From Amaranthus tricolor (Eukaryota > Streptophyta > Magnoliopsida > Caryophyllales > Amaranthaceae): 64,000 nucleotides of DNA. Each line of letters starts with the position of its first letter. Position 1 is the first letter of the stretch. The stretch covers positions 15,664,039 through 15,728,038 of the forward strand of contig NC_080053.1 of the NCBI RefSeq assembly GCF_026212465.1, given 5' to 3'. This document shows positions 50,019 to 63,046 of this stretch, piece after piece. Under the pieces are notes generated by a model. That model saw only the letters and a list, made by a program, of their open reading frames with translations. It was not told the origin of the DNA and did no database searches. The position numbers and the translations under genes are program-made.

Positions 50019-51248
50019 TCATCGAAAAATCAAGTTGTGACAAGTAGTATCACAAGGGTATGCACAATCAATAAGTTTAATGGGCATTCGGTCAAAGTAC
50101 CAGTCTCCAACAGCTATGGCCACAGGCTGCAAATCATTTCACACAAACCAAATATCACTGAATCGTGTTCAAAAAAAAAAAAATCAAACATAATTCGCTA
50201 GTTAGTTCGCCTTTTGAATTTACGATGTGCTCAAAATGGTTCAAAAATAGCCTAAAACCGATCATAATTCACTTTTTATTTGCGATTCACGAGGCGATTA
50301 GCAGATCATGCTGTTTACGTATGGTGTGTTCAAGGAGATTTTTGTGTAGCCATATGAGACAATGAATTCTGTACACAGAATATATCACGGATTGAGTTCT
50401 TGATTACTATCTTAATCAACAAATTGGTCCACAAAGTCAATAATTGTGAAATGTTTATAAATGTATAAAATATTATGCATTATGGTCTATCATCAATAAG
50501 ATAAGACTCAAATCTTATGTTCCTAAGCAAGTTATCTTTTGGTAATATTCTGTAACCTTCCTAACAATTCTCCCTAAATGAAGCACATGCAAGCCTTCCC
50601 CACATTCAGATCCCACCCCCAAGAGGCCAGAGCTTGTTCTTCCTCTCTAACATCGAAAAATAATCGTACTCTAGCGATTGGCAAATGAGACAACATCGGG
50701 TGATGATGAACTCACAATGTAAGACAACACAACTTAATTATTGACCGATAGATTTTATATTGAATATTTCACAAACTAAAATTCGATGTCTGCTAATGAA
50801 TGCTCCAAAAAACTGACAGATTCAAGTACCTTGTTTTGGAGAACAGGAGATTCATCGGCAAACCATGTGTCCTGCCTCTCCGTTTGGCAATGAGCAAAAC
50901 AAGAATTGATGAAAAGTCCAGTTTGCCGGGATGCTCTGAAAGCTTTTACGGAATTTAGCATTTGAACTCTGAATTCTGCAGCAGGATATTATAAGAAATT
51001 TGAGACGGTTGTTACAGAAGTGTTGTGAAATAGAATTGATTGAAGTTGAGGAGAAATTTACTCTGAAAAAATTGCATCTGTGATGCAGAACATTGTGCAT
51101 GGTTCATTTTGCATTCATCCCACAAGTGATGAGGATCAGCTGATCTTGGAGCTAAACTCGCCTGAACCTGATTTCAGTAACAAAAATTTATATATTCAGA
51201 ACTAGAATATTTTTCTAGACAGATTAAACAGCTTTAGCACTAATTCAA

Positions 51249-51313
<65 letters not shown>

Positions 51314-54300
51314 TAATCAGCAAACCTGCCACGCATCATAAGCCGCATTGAGGATGAATAAAGGTGTCGTAATGTTGGCGATTAAATTTTGAGGGAAAAA
51401 ACACTGCACACACACAGACAGACAATAACGAGTTGTATTTAGCTGCAACGGAATTTTAAAAAACAACCAGGAAAAATAATACACGCCGTCTCAGCTAAAA
51501 CAACAAAAAAGAAAACTCCGACTTAACATTCACTTTTCAAACATGTTTTTGAAAAAAATGGAAGTAGGATTACCGAAGTTGGATCCAAGCGGTTAGTACA
51601 GGAAGGGGGCAAATTCTTCCCTACACCCTGCATGACATAAAAGATTACAAAAAAGCTACTTGAGCGTAACATTTTCATAAGAGAAAACATAAGAACACAT
51701 TCTTACCAAGTAGGTAACGGCACCATGGTAGAAGTCTCTTAAGGTATGTCCTCCTGAAACATCCATTCTGGAATGCCATCATGTCAAAATTATATCTTAA
51801 TATTTGGTTTCATACAGAAAATTACATTTCCTGACGGTACGAACAGTAACTAAAATAGCTACTTACGCATCAAGGAAGAGTCCTGCATCACTCAGGCACT
51901 TCACTTTTGTTTCTCCTGGAAACAAGTCTTTGAATTCATCACAGTGCAATATAGATGCTAAACCCCCAGCAGAACACCCAGAAAGAAGAACCTGATCAGC
52001 GTTTCGCATTCCCTTCCCCATGAATTCTTCCATGGCAACTGAAAATATACGTTGACCTCTAAAATACAACTGGTGAACCTACACATATTTGCAACTAACA
52101 ACTATTGGATAGCTTATAAAAACCTCTACGGAAATGCAAATTTGGAAACTACCAATTTTTAATCGATCTTATTTAAAACTTAAATGCTAATATCCTATTC
52201 CCTCGGCTTCAGTTTGTTGATTAAACTTTGAGAAAAAGCTGTCACAATTTTGGTCAAAGCGTAACCCACAAACTGAAACTGAGGGAATACTAAAGATTCA
52301 TTGTTGAAATGTATTCTAAAAAGTTTTGCAATGAAATTGAACAAACCTCATCTTGGCCTTCACTAGCAAAAGAGGCACCATCACAATATCGAAGCTTTAT
52401 TCTATTCCAATTGAAAAAATCTGGACATATATATAATAACCTTTAGTTAAATTTTTGAGGAAGAAATTGATTACAAAGATAATTAGACGTTTTTTAGAAC
52501 TCAATGCGAAGGAAAATAGAAATAGTGACCTGGATTTTCCTCAGGCTTATTGCTCAATATTCCGGTGAATGCTAAGCTCTTTTCCATATACTTAGATGAC
52601 CCACGTCGAGTGGTTTTCCTGTATACACATGTTCTAACATTATTACACCAGCCTCCTCCCTGCACCACATAGCAACAATGCAGCTCAATAACCTTATTGA
52701 GACCAACCTAGAGTCTAAAGTACGCTGTAAGCACAGGAATGACAATTTTCTAGTTCAAAAGCAATACCAACTTCTAATGCAAGATGCAGAAATCCAACCA
52801 CATTAAACACTTGCAGACCAAGGATTTCAACATAAACAAGAGAAAGAAACATTAAGAAAACCAAAAGTCGATACATATCATATACAAGTAGTATTGATTT
52901 ATAATCTAATCAATAAAACTTTGAAGTCGAGACGTTTTCCTGTATAAACATCATCATCATCATTATACCCAGTGTATCCCACTCATAGAAAACTATGGTT
53001 AGGGTCTAGGGAGGGAAAAAAGACGGTAACTCATACCCATAAAGGAGAGTGCGGTCAAAGAGTCTCTCGGCTCAATAAGGGTCTTCATGATATTATTATT
53101 ACACCAGCCTCCTTCATGATATATACTCATACAAAGGATGTACAAAGAAAACAAAAATGCAAAGTAGTTTAGTGCTCTAGGTAGAAATGCATTAAGTACA
53201 TGTATATACAACATACTTCTAACTGAATAAGCCAACTGTTGGCCCCTGACCCGAATCCATGGTCCCAATGATATGCAGGCAATGTTCCGTCCAGGCAAAC
53301 TGCAAAAATGAAGAGAACACTATTGAAGTAAAAATGCATTGTTCATATCATCAAATATGTTCTTCATCCCCTAAGGACTAAGACATAAAACTTTTTATGA
53401 ATTAAAACTAAAACAATTGAAGTCATCATGGATGTATCATAAGAACAGAAAATAATCTTCTTTTTTCTTTTTAAAGCCTTAAACCCAAAAGATTGGGTCG
53501 GTAAGCTTCAGCGACATGCGCCAATAGATCAATCCCAGATGCTACAGCTTTGAACCAATCAAAAACAAGCTGCCAAATGTTATAATTCATCAATTCATCA
53601 TAAGAAACCTAAAGTCAATCTGCACTAAATACACTTCAAATTAGACCAGTGTCACATGATTCGTTAATCGTCTTGCGAATCACAAATCGGAAAAAGCGAA
53701 TTACGGTCGGTTTTAGGCTATTACTGAAAAATTTTGAGCAAATTGCGAATCCAAAAGGTGAACTAACTAGCGAATTATGTTTTACTAAATAAGACAATTG
53801 ATTGCTAATTAACCAAAAAAAGACTGGACCTACTCACTCCTTAACAATTGTGTAACAAAACTAAAAATCCTTGTCATTATCATCATATTAAGTGGATTCC
53901 TGCATTGTGAGTGACTTTGTAGAAGAACTAGCTTTTTCTACAAGAGTTAGAAACTATACATCAAACAAGAATCATGTGAATGAAAAAGAAAAAGAATAAA
54001 AAACTGAAAACTTATATGCATTCTTTTAAGCCGAGGCTCATTAATTGAGAAATATGTTCCATTAATATAACAGTCAGAACACAACACTATTTATATAAGG
54101 AAGCCACAATTCAATTAGCCTCCGCACATGAAATTCAGATAGTAACAACAGATGCAATTTAAACCACAATTTCTTAACCTAAACAAAGGGTTTTGCAAAT
54201 TAGCTTATTGAGCAATTTTAACTTTTTTATATAAATAGAGGGTTGGATAGTCAAATCAGCTGGTTTGGTGGGTTTGGTGAATTAATTGGTTGAAATAGCT

Positions 54301-54816
54301 TATTAATACGAATAAGCTGTTTTTGAACAAACTGTTTATAGCAGTGAATTCAAAATCAGCTGGTCAAAGCCATTATCAACTACCGGCTATCAGCCATTTA
54401 CCAAACACCTCAATGAATTTCACTCTTTTATGACTCCACACCAATCCAATACAACAAACAGAAGAAATTCTTCACTTATTCCAAGTAATTTAGTGGTACA
54501 AACTACAAACCGAAAAGATCCAAACTTTCCATCAAAAATTAAACTTTTAAAAGCAAAATCCAATAAACTAAAGGAACAGCAGTAATATAAAGTACAAAAC
54601 AGCAAAACTTGAATAGAATTTCCCATCACCTGCACCCTTTGAATCAGCTCCATCAATAAGTGTAATAGGAACCATAAGAGGTTGAGGAGCATCAGAAACT
54701 TCATAAGACTCCATGTATGAAATGTGACTCACATTTGAATATTCAAACCCTTCAACAATTACCAATAATGTAACAAAATAAACCAAACCCAGAAAAACCC
54801 ATTTCCAAAAATCCAT
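50019..54816 (-). CDS. Pectin acetylesterase, 11 exons, 412 aa
   Basis: A secreted cell-wall enzyme (carbohydrate esterase family 13) that removes acetyl groups from pectin. Exons, 5' to 3': 54630-54816, 53217-53299, 52530-52659, 52347-52420, 51867-52078, 51707-51767, 51574-51627, 51326-51403, 51062-51167, 50830-50975, 50019-50126. All junctions are GT-AG and phases fit, totalling 1239 nt. The N-terminus [20 protein letters not shown] is a signal peptide. Family motifs: [26 protein letters not shown], nucleophile [24 protein letters not shown] (Asp), [10 protein letters not shown] (His), [15 protein letters not shown] and the end [11 protein letters not shown]. Length is normal for the family. 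I start at the first true ATG (54816). No defect seen. Confidence 0.95.
50187..50312 (+). repeat. Short repeat copy A in last intron of esterase gene
   Basis: It starts ACATAATTCGCTAGTTAG and runs to GCAGATCATG. It matches the reverse complement of 53652-53784 over about 125 bp, including AATAGCCTAAAACCGA. Probably a MITE. Confidence 0.7.
51250..51311. repeat. (AAT)n microsatellite in esterase intron 8
   Basis: About 20 AAT units lying between exons 8 and 9 of the pectin acetylesterase gene. The intron is only 158 bp, so it is mostly repeat. Confidence 0.95.
53652..53784 (-). repeat. Short repeat copy B in first intron of esterase gene
   Basis: Reverse-complement partner of 50187-50312. It ends CTAGCGAATTATGTTTTAC on the plus strand. 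Confidence 0.7.
54186..54410. mobile_element. Possible Harbinger-related MITE in esterase intron 1
   Basis: The right end reads GCCATTTACCAAACACC, the inverse of GGTGTTTGGTAAATG at about 24154 at the left end of the decayed Harbinger element. The left end GGGTTTTGCAAATTAGC is an imperfect partner. CAGCTGATTT words are shared. No clear target duplicate. Confidence 0.4.
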
Positions 54817-55306
54817 TTTTTTCACAAACTTTTTGGTTAATCAGTGTACAACAACAGCTCAAATGTATTTACCCACAAATTCTTTTTCAAAAGAATCAAA
54901 TTCCCAGGAGTTTTAATGTGAATGTAATTAAGATTATACAATATCTGATTTATTTCTTCAAAAAATTATATCTTTTCATTTATTTCTACTTCCAGCACTA
55001 AAAAATAAATTTTTTATGGAATAAAATGAATGTTTGTGGAGCACGAATCAGTGAAGTAAGGAATGGTATTAGTACGGATAGAGAATCCAGTAAGATCCGT
55101 GTTTTAGGGAAGATTTAACAGAGAAAAAAAACATCACAAAAAAAATACTCCTACAAAGTTAAGTAAGAGAGGATCTTGGTAATGTGGGTAAAGATTTGCG
55201 CATGCTAAATAATTTATAAAAAAATTCAAGGGAAATAATTTAATTTGTATTTTTTTTAATTTTATTTTTAATTTGTTTGTTGTGGGCGTTATATTATTTT
55301 TATAAG
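54817..55306 (-). promoter_or_regulatory. Upstream region of pectin acetylesterase
   Basis: Non-coding. On the minus strand GATATAAT at about 54968 is the nearest TATA-like word, about 150 bp before the ATG. Nothing stronger is seen. Confidence 0.3.
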
Positions 55307-55498
55307 TTAATACGGATGCTCACGCATAGAATCTACAGATGGGAAGGCAAGTGGAAGAACTACTGGTGAGAAGCTCACTGAAGGCTTAAGCTTTATGTTA
55401 GTGTCACTTGAAGGTGATACCTGTATATCACCGTCAATATCAAGGCCGTTGGCGTTGTATTGTTGATTTTGATCGTCGTCATGATTTCGCCTACGCAA
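55307..55498 (-). CDS. Short unrecognised ORF (possible terminal exon)
   Basis: On the minus strand the frame gives LRRRNHDDDQNQQYNANG and ends VDSMREHPY. The frame extends upstream through RDLFVHEI to a stop. Composition looks protein-like but I know no match. It could be a leftover C-terminal exon. Confidence 0.25.
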   Translation of the reverse strand: MRRRNHDDDQNQQYNANGLDIDGDIQVSPSSDTNIKLKPSVSFSPVVLPLAFPSVDSMREHPY

Positions 55499-55761
55499 AA
55501 TTTCGTGTACGAAGAGGTCACGTTAACATTTATTCGAGTTAATGCGAGTCCATAAAATAAAGTTAGTAAGCAATTCTGGCAAAACGGTCGATCGAACGGG
55601 TTCGGTTGGATTATTTCGCTTGTGTCATTTTCGGGTTGTGGTCATTTTCGGATTGGGTCACTCCCGATTTCTGGTTGGTCAGTCTAACTCAACAGGTTAT
55701 GAGTTATAAAATTTAAAAATTGATTTTTTCATTTTTTATTATTTATGAAACTTTTTCAAAA

Positions 55762-56282
55762 GGGAAATTCACGTATTAACTCTGAGGTATTGGGTTTTCC
55801 ACATAGTAACCAAAGCATTTTAGAAATCCACATGGTAACTAAGAGGTTTACCAAATTCTTTCTCCGTAACCTTTTTACACAGAAAATGTTTAAAAACGCC
55901 AATTACAAAGCTTAAACCTTGTTGTACGCCTACTTATTCTTTTCACCATATCAAATTACATCAGTTTCATAAATCATAAACCCTAACATTTTTCCCCCAA
56001 ATTCAAACCCTAGTTTTTTTAATTCTTTTCTACTATCAAATTATGAAATTGATACCATTTGATTTGATGAAACGAATAAATAGACGTACAGTAAGGTTTA
56101 AGCTTTTTAATTAACGTTTTCAAAGTTTTTTGTGTAAAAAGGTCAAGGAGAAAGAATTTGATAAATTTCAAGGTTACCGCGTGGATTTTTAAAAAGTTTG
56201 GTTAACACATGGAAAACCCAATATCTCTAGGTTACCATGTGGAATTTCTACACCTCAAGGTTAGCACGTGGTATTTCTCTAA
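55762..56282. mobile_element. Foldback element with about 200-bp arms
   Basis: The left arm (55762 to about 55966) and right arm (about 56060-56282) are inverted copies: TATTGGGTTTTCCACA, TTCTTTCTCCG and CCTTTTTACACA appear in mirror form on the right. The loop contains AAACCCTA words. The right arm has one extra CCACGTGCTAACCTTGAGG block. No ORF. Confidence 0.8.
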
Positions 56283-56635
56283 AAAAAATATTTCTCATCC
56301 CTCTGACATTAATCCACATATCAATTGATGCAATATTAAAGCCTTCTGTAATTAAATTCAAGTTATAAGAAACCAGAAATTGCGACGCTCGTGTTTAAAA
56401 CTTTAAATCTCTATGTATAGTTGCATTTGTGAAATATGCGTCACATTAGAGAAATCAGATGTACGATTTTCAAAAAATAGTTGGTATCTCGGGTTCATTT
56501 AAGTGTAAGGAAAATAGGGGAATTAATACTTATTTTGAAAGACTTGTAAGATACGCGCTTCATAAAAGTTTTTGTGTTTATTAGAAGGTGTTCTCTTCAA
56601 CTTATTTTTTTGACTTATTACTTATTCTTATTGGA

Positions 56636-56800
56636 ATCAGATCAGATCAGATCAAATCAGATCAGAACTATTCAGATCAAATCAGATCAGAACTATTCAG
56701 ATTAGATCAGAAAGTTTCAGATCAGACCAGACCAGATCAGACCAAATCAGACCAGATTAGATCAGATCAGACCAGACCAGATCAGATTAGATCAAAACAT
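56636..56800 (+). repeat. (AGATC)n-type pentamer array
   Basis: About 160 bp of AGATC units (read as TCAGA/GATCA) with variants AGACC and AAATC. A (TTA)n run follows at about 56803-56845. Confidence 0.9.
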
Positions 56801-56802
56801 AC

Positions 56803-56848
<46 letters not shown>

Positions 56849-57290
56849 CATCGACACATATACATTAATGAGGTTAAGAAAGAGGTCCACCAGGAGTATA
56901 ATTAGACACGTATTACATTAAATTAATTACTTGTATCATGTTATTGTTTAAGAACCAGGAGTATAAACTTTGGAAATGAGATTTAAGAACCAGGAGTATA
57001 AATATTGATGTCATCGTACGTTGACTTACAACTACCTTTTCTTATTTCTATTAGCTTCTCGCAATTAATGATGTATCTAATATTTTCCTGTTGTATTGAA
57101 GAGCCATCAGTAAATACTTCACCTTTTCTCATTTCTATTACCTAACATTTTATATAACTATATAAACATGTATCAAGTAAATATGCATTTCCTGTAATTT
57201 CAAGTTCTTCACCGGTGGATCAAGAGAAAGAAATAAAGAAATCAGTTCACAAGAATACAACAAAATATTGTAAGTTTTATGATATGTGTG

Positions 57291-57477
<187 letters not shown>

Positions 57478-57529
57478 TTATTTGTAGATTTTTTATTAAT
57501 ACTACTATTATTAATAACAAACTCAATGA

Positions 57530-57690
57530 AACCAAATCAAATCAGATCAGACCAGACCAAACCAGATCAGATCAAACCAGTCCAGATCAGATCAGATCAG
57601 AAAGATTCAGATCAGATCAGACTGAATTAGACCAGATCAGATCAGATCAGATCAGACCTTAGTAAATTCAGATCAGATCCAATCAGATCA
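57530..57690 (+). repeat. Second (AGATC)n-type pentamer array
   Basis: The same pentamer and direction as the array at 56636-56800, about 730 bp away, with the same AGACC variants. Confidence 0.9.
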
Positions 57691-58181
57691 GACGAAGAGA
57701 ATAGGTCCTTAAAGTTGTAACATTAGATAAAAATGACATTAATATCTTCCCATTTCCTCATAAAAAAATATCTTCTCAATTTTCATGTTGGAAAGATGTA
57801 CAATTAACTAAGTACTTATTTCGACTTATTAGATACGCGTTTTATAATTTAGGATAGCGACATTCCTTTTTTGAAAAGCTCATTCAAATGTGCAAAGCGT
57901 TCTTATATTTTATATCGATTTACTTACTAAAATGTAGAAGAATTAAAAACTCATATAACTGATTAAACAAGATATATGTATTCAATTAAGATGATTATAA
58001 CGTCCTTTTTTAAAAGAAAAATATTTAAAAAAGAAATTTAAAAAAATAAGTGTACATCAGTTACAATGCTACACCGTGTAACTTCCCAATAAAAATACAC
58101 CTTGTAGCTTCCTAATAAATGTCGCGGTTTTAGTTTACATTTTCCATTAAAATACTGTAAGTTCCCAATTAGTATGAGTTT

Positions 58182-59994
58182 TGATCGGGACTTACGTCCT
58201 TCAATAGTAATTCCGCAAGTGCACGGCGTAGTGTAGTACATCGGCAAGTACGGGTCGAGTCCACAAGGAGTGAGGTGTATATCTTGAGATTCTCAATCAA
58301 TTAGTTGGTTCAACAATGTATATATAGATGTTTGTTGGTGTAATTAACTAAAACAAGCAAATAAAGACTAGAGCTAAAATAAAGTATATAACAAGTAAAG
58401 GTGCTAATTAACCAAGAACGTAAGATTAAAGGCAATACAAACACATTAAAAGGTAATATGATGATGAAGACTCAAAAACTAGGCTTTCTCACTAAAGTAG
58501 TGTTTACTAATCTTCAACCTAAGGTCATGGATATGGGTTAAGGGGAAGAACGCATCTTGGATACTAATGTTATCTCTCGAGCAACAAAAGCTTCCTATAA
58601 CATACTCAACTACCTATTGTCATCAAGCTAAACATAATTTTAAGACATGGAGCACATATTCATCATTTCCAATCAAAACATCTACCTATTCTCATGAAAA
58701 ATGATTCAATTTTAAGCATAGACTAGCATTAGAAATCGACTCTCGCCCTCAATCCAATGACACTACAATAATAGCAAAATCCATCTCAAACCATAAACAA
58801 CACAATCAAGCTAAAGGTAATAATACCTAGCCTATACCAAATTGAACTACTCACTCATAATAAAATTAAACATAACTAAAGACATTGAATTCATGATAAA
58901 TACTAGTAACAACAACCAAATCAAAAGCAATGAAGTGTAGAGAATAGGAATTATTAGCTTGGAATTCAATCCAGGAAGACAACCAAATGTGGAATTAATG
59001 AATGCCAATGACTACCTCCATAAAGCTTCAATTGCAATTCAAATGCTTGATGAAATGCTTCAATAGAATTAACTTAATCTCAATTACATTAATGTATCAA
59101 ATGATCTTCAATGATGAGCAAATCAAAAGCTTCAATTATATAATAAGTGTTTTAGTAGAAAAATGCAATAAAAAATACAGGACTATATGGAAAGTACATA
59201 AGGAAGTTTAAAACTAACAAATAACAACGAAAGCTTAAAGTATAGAAAAATAAGTTATAGAAAGATTGAATGATTTGCTTGAGCCTTCTTCTTCATTATT
59301 TATAGGAGGGAGGACAAGTGGTGGGTGGTGGCTTCATGATTTCTCCACCACCCTATGTGTGAGACAGGTAGGCTATAGATGGGTGGCAAATAGGGGTGGT
59401 GGAGCAGTAGAGTATGAGAGGCGGAAGAAATGGGTAGGGTATCCAATCAACAGCTTTTAAAAGCGTAATTATTACTGATCGCCCAAATTGCTCAACCCGA
59501 GCCAGTCCGCTCGACCGAGCGAGCGAGCTCGACCAATTGAAAATGCTTTTATCGACAATCTGAAGCTACTGGAAGTGAATAGTACTTTCGCTTGACTCGA
59601 GCCAACTTCGCTCGACCGGGTCAAGTAGCCTTCAGGATGGTCCTGCTCAGCTTCTATCTCTAATGCAAGTCTTTTGTATGCTCGAGCATGCTTGGCTCAA
59701 TCCAATTTTGGTCGAGTGGGCTTAAAATGGCCTACTTTAGCTCCTTTTGGCCTTGTTTCCTTGACTTAGGTCATCAAGGCTTTGATTACTTGAGCTTCCA
59801 GAGTTAAGTGAGTATTGTATTCGCCAAATGTACTTGGTTTGTGATTGATTTTGATGAATATTACCTAAAATGCACAAAAACGTCAAAATATCCAACCAAG
59901 CATAAAATCCCAAATAAAGCAAGCATAGTTACGCAAAATCCCAATATAATAAAGCCAAATAATGAGGTTAAAATATAAATAAAATGCAGCTAAC
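58182..59994 (-). repeat. Gypsy-type LTR (3' LTR), about 1.8 kb
   Basis: On the minus strand it starts TGTTAGCTGCATTTTAT at 59994, directly after a purine-rich tract. It ends near CCGATCA at 58182. A block common near the end of plant LTRs (GGACTCGACCCGTACTTGCC and GTGCACTTGCGG) lies at 58210-58260. The right side (59995 on) has the typical gypsy 3' text CTTGAGGACAAGCAGAGTTT. The 58182 end is a guess; no second LTR was found. Confidence 0.55.
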
Positions 59995-60012
59995 AAACTC
60001 CCCCTAAGCCAA
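59995..60012 (-). other. Polypurine tract of gypsy-type element
   Basis: The minus strand reads GGCTTAGGGGGAGTT directly before the LTR start TGTTAG. This is where plus-strand priming occurs. Confidence 0.6.
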
Positions 60013-62050
60013 ACTCTGCTTGTCCTCAAGCAAGTGTATAGTCAACATTAAGAAGTAAGACCAAGAACAACAACAATGCACAAAATGGATTTAGGCAACC
60101 TATAAAAATGAGAGCACAAGCCACGAATATCAAAAGGTGTATGACAGGTCACCAATGTAGCAGGAGCGACATTCTCGATACATAATTAACATTAATAATT
60201 ATACTTAAGATAAATAATGCAAAAGTGTAAAACGCCGAATTGCTAAAAACCATTTAAACTAAAACCATTTAAAATACAAGTTAAAAATCTTACAATTGAG
60301 AAAATATAGCATAAGGTTTGCTTAAATACAATAAAAGAAAACATAAGTACAATATAGTCATCAAAGTCATCAAGTAAAATTAATGGAGCTAAGTCCTCGA
60401 TAGAATAATTAAGGTTGCAGACTGGATCAAAACCTGAGGTAATTTTTCCTGGAAAATACTACCATTCATAATACGGATGACAGCCGATTGAATTGGTCAG
60501 CGATAAAGCCGAGTACAATTTCCTCAACAAGCTTATGATGCGATAGTTAAATCATACTTACAAAATAATCATCAAGCACGATATAGAAGGTTATTACTCA
60601 TTATTGACCTTTATTAAGCCATTAAGTTACATTCTCAATACTTGCGTAAGTTCATTACTGTTACTAAATACTTGGTAACCTTAATGCTTATTCAATCAAA
60701 TTCGATTAAGCCTCATAACTTTACCATCATAGCACATCACAAGATCACAACAATAATGACAACTGATGTATGTAAGGGTCTTGTTAGGTGAGGACCGTAG
60801 TCCTAAACCCTAACTGTGGCAGGAGTCGTCATTCCTCTCAATATTGTTATGCTCGAGAGTCCACAGGACGGGTTCCTCTCGGACCCCTTATCTCACACCG
60901 CATTTTACGTGTCGGCTAACACGGACGCGGGGATTTTACATGCCGGTCCATGGTTCGACGTTACCTTACTATCAAAGTCATACAATCAATATCATGCAAT
61001 ATCAAACAACACTTTAAACCGAAATAGTTTACATTCTTATAAGTCAAACTTCCACTAGTCAAAATTTTCACAATTCTACCCTTTTAATAGAAACAAATTA
61101 CTAGTATCTAATAAATTAATATTAATTAAATAATAAATTTTCGTAGCTATACTAAGATTCCTGAGGCTAAACTAAGTCATTATTATGTCATAAATAATCA
61201 TAAAAGTCAAGGGTAATATTTATAAGTACTTAATAACGTATTTTATCAAATAACCAAATAAAATAGTAAAACAGATTTATCATAACTATGAAAAATAATC
61301 TGAAAAGTTATTAAGGCTCCAAAATCTAAATTAGATGAGTTTTTGACTAAAAGGTTCAAGAAAAACAACGCTAAGCATTTCAACAAATTAGTTTGACTAT
61401 TTTACCGATAAACTGATTAATAATTCTTCATAATTACTTGAGTCCAAAATAAAAATTTTATCAAAACACCAAGATGATGTGGAATCATTTTAAAGAGATA
61501 AGTTTATTTAGCCAATAAAATTCATGATTATTATTTTAAATAATTCATACAATCATTTTAGCCATAAATCGATATACAAAAAAATAATTAAAGTCCATAG
61601 GGTCCACGACAATTTGCTCAAAGGTCATCATGTGATTCAACATGTTATAGAAGTATGCCAAAAAGTAACAAGTTAAGAAGTGCCCATTTAATATTTATTT
61701 CTTATTTAACTTCTTTTTTATTTTCAAATTTATTAATAAACTTTTAACTTATTTTAAACTTAATTAATAAATTTTCTTAGCTATTTTTGATAATTAAGAA
61801 AGTATTCAAGACTTCTTCCTATTAGAACAATATTTTTAAACGAAAATTCAATTAAATGTTATTTTAATGAAGTAAAACTCAAGGAATATATCTAAAATGA
61901 TATCCTAACTTTTAACTTTTATAAAGTACTTAAAAAATACTCTTTTTAAAATTCCTAGTTCACATTAATTTTATCTACCAAGATTTCATCACAAAAACAT
62001 CACTATATATTATTTTTAAGTATTTTCTCAATGAAAAAGTTCATAAAGCC
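60013..62050. other. Gypsy internal remnant and unassigned DNA
   Basis: No retroelement coding motifs are visible. A GC-richer block at 60790-60970 (CCACAGGACGGGTTCCTCTC, GGCTAACACGGACGCGGGGA) stands out from its AT-rich surroundings but encodes nothing I recognise. 61060-62040 is AT-rich without features. Confidence 0.4.
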
Positions 62051-62074
62051 ACTAGTGGAAAAAAAAACGTATAT

Positions 62075-62275
62075 GCTGCTTGTCATTTACTGCGGTTTCC
62101 ATTAGACGCAGCAATAAATAGCTAAAAAAAAAAGAAAAAAAAATATTCTACAAATGTGGCGGTTTTTTGTAGCCCGCAGCATATAATCTAATAATTTCTG
62201 CGGTTTTTCTTTGCCCGCAGCATATAATCAAACAAATGCTGCGGTTTATTGCAGCCCGCAGCAAATAACCTATAG
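62075..62275 (+). repeat. CACTA subterminal repeats
   Basis: Four copies of a hairpin-like unit: a GCGGTTT word followed 10-20 bp later by CGCAGCA (for example TGCGGTTTTTC...CCCGCAGCATAT). Such arrays near CACTA ends bind the element's TnpA-type protein. Confidence 0.75.
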
Positions 62276-63046
62276 CATTTTACTACTGAAAAATTTAAAA
62301 TCCGCGTTTCAACGTGCATTTTGCTCAAAACCCTCATATAATGTTGTATTCTCCTTAAACCCACGACATTTGTTGTTCTTCAAGTTCTTCAATTCCTTCA
62401 AGTTCTTCAAAAATATCTTCAAAAACCCACGACATTTGCTGTTCAATCTGTTCTTCGTGCTTCTTCTTCCTGGTTCTTCTTCAATTCTTACCATTTATTT
62501 GCTTATTAAAGGTTAGATTTCCTAAATTCTGATTTTTTATGTTTTGTTTCAAATTTATTGAATTCCACCTGCGTGTTTTTACCTTATTTTTCGAATGCAT
62601 TTGTTAATGTTGTTTGTTAATATTTTATTTGTTATTGTACTGAATTCTGTCTGAATTCTGATGCTCTACATCAATGAGTTGATGTTGTTTGTTAGTGTAT
62701 TGAATTCTGATGTTCTGATCCTAGGTTACTTCAATGAGTTTGTTAGTGTTTTTTTTCGTGAATGAAGTGTATTAAATTCTGTTTGAATTCTGAGGGGTTG
62801 AATTAAATGATTTTGATATTGTTTGTTAGTGTATTATATTGAAGTATGAAGTATAGAATATATGTTTGGATATATAGAATTAGAATATGAAGTATAAAAG
62901 ATGAAGTATACAATGTTAATTATTCTAAGTGATTTTATTTTATAGCACAATGTTGTGCTTATATTTTTAGGGTTAAATTTTTTTGGTATAAATAAGTATT
63001 TATGTGTATTAATTTTGTTTTGAATTAATTAATCATACTAATTAGG

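Noticed and set aside
60816..61058. 80-aa plus-strand ORF in the GC-rich block
   Set aside because: No recognisable motif, and the frame is probably open because of base composition.
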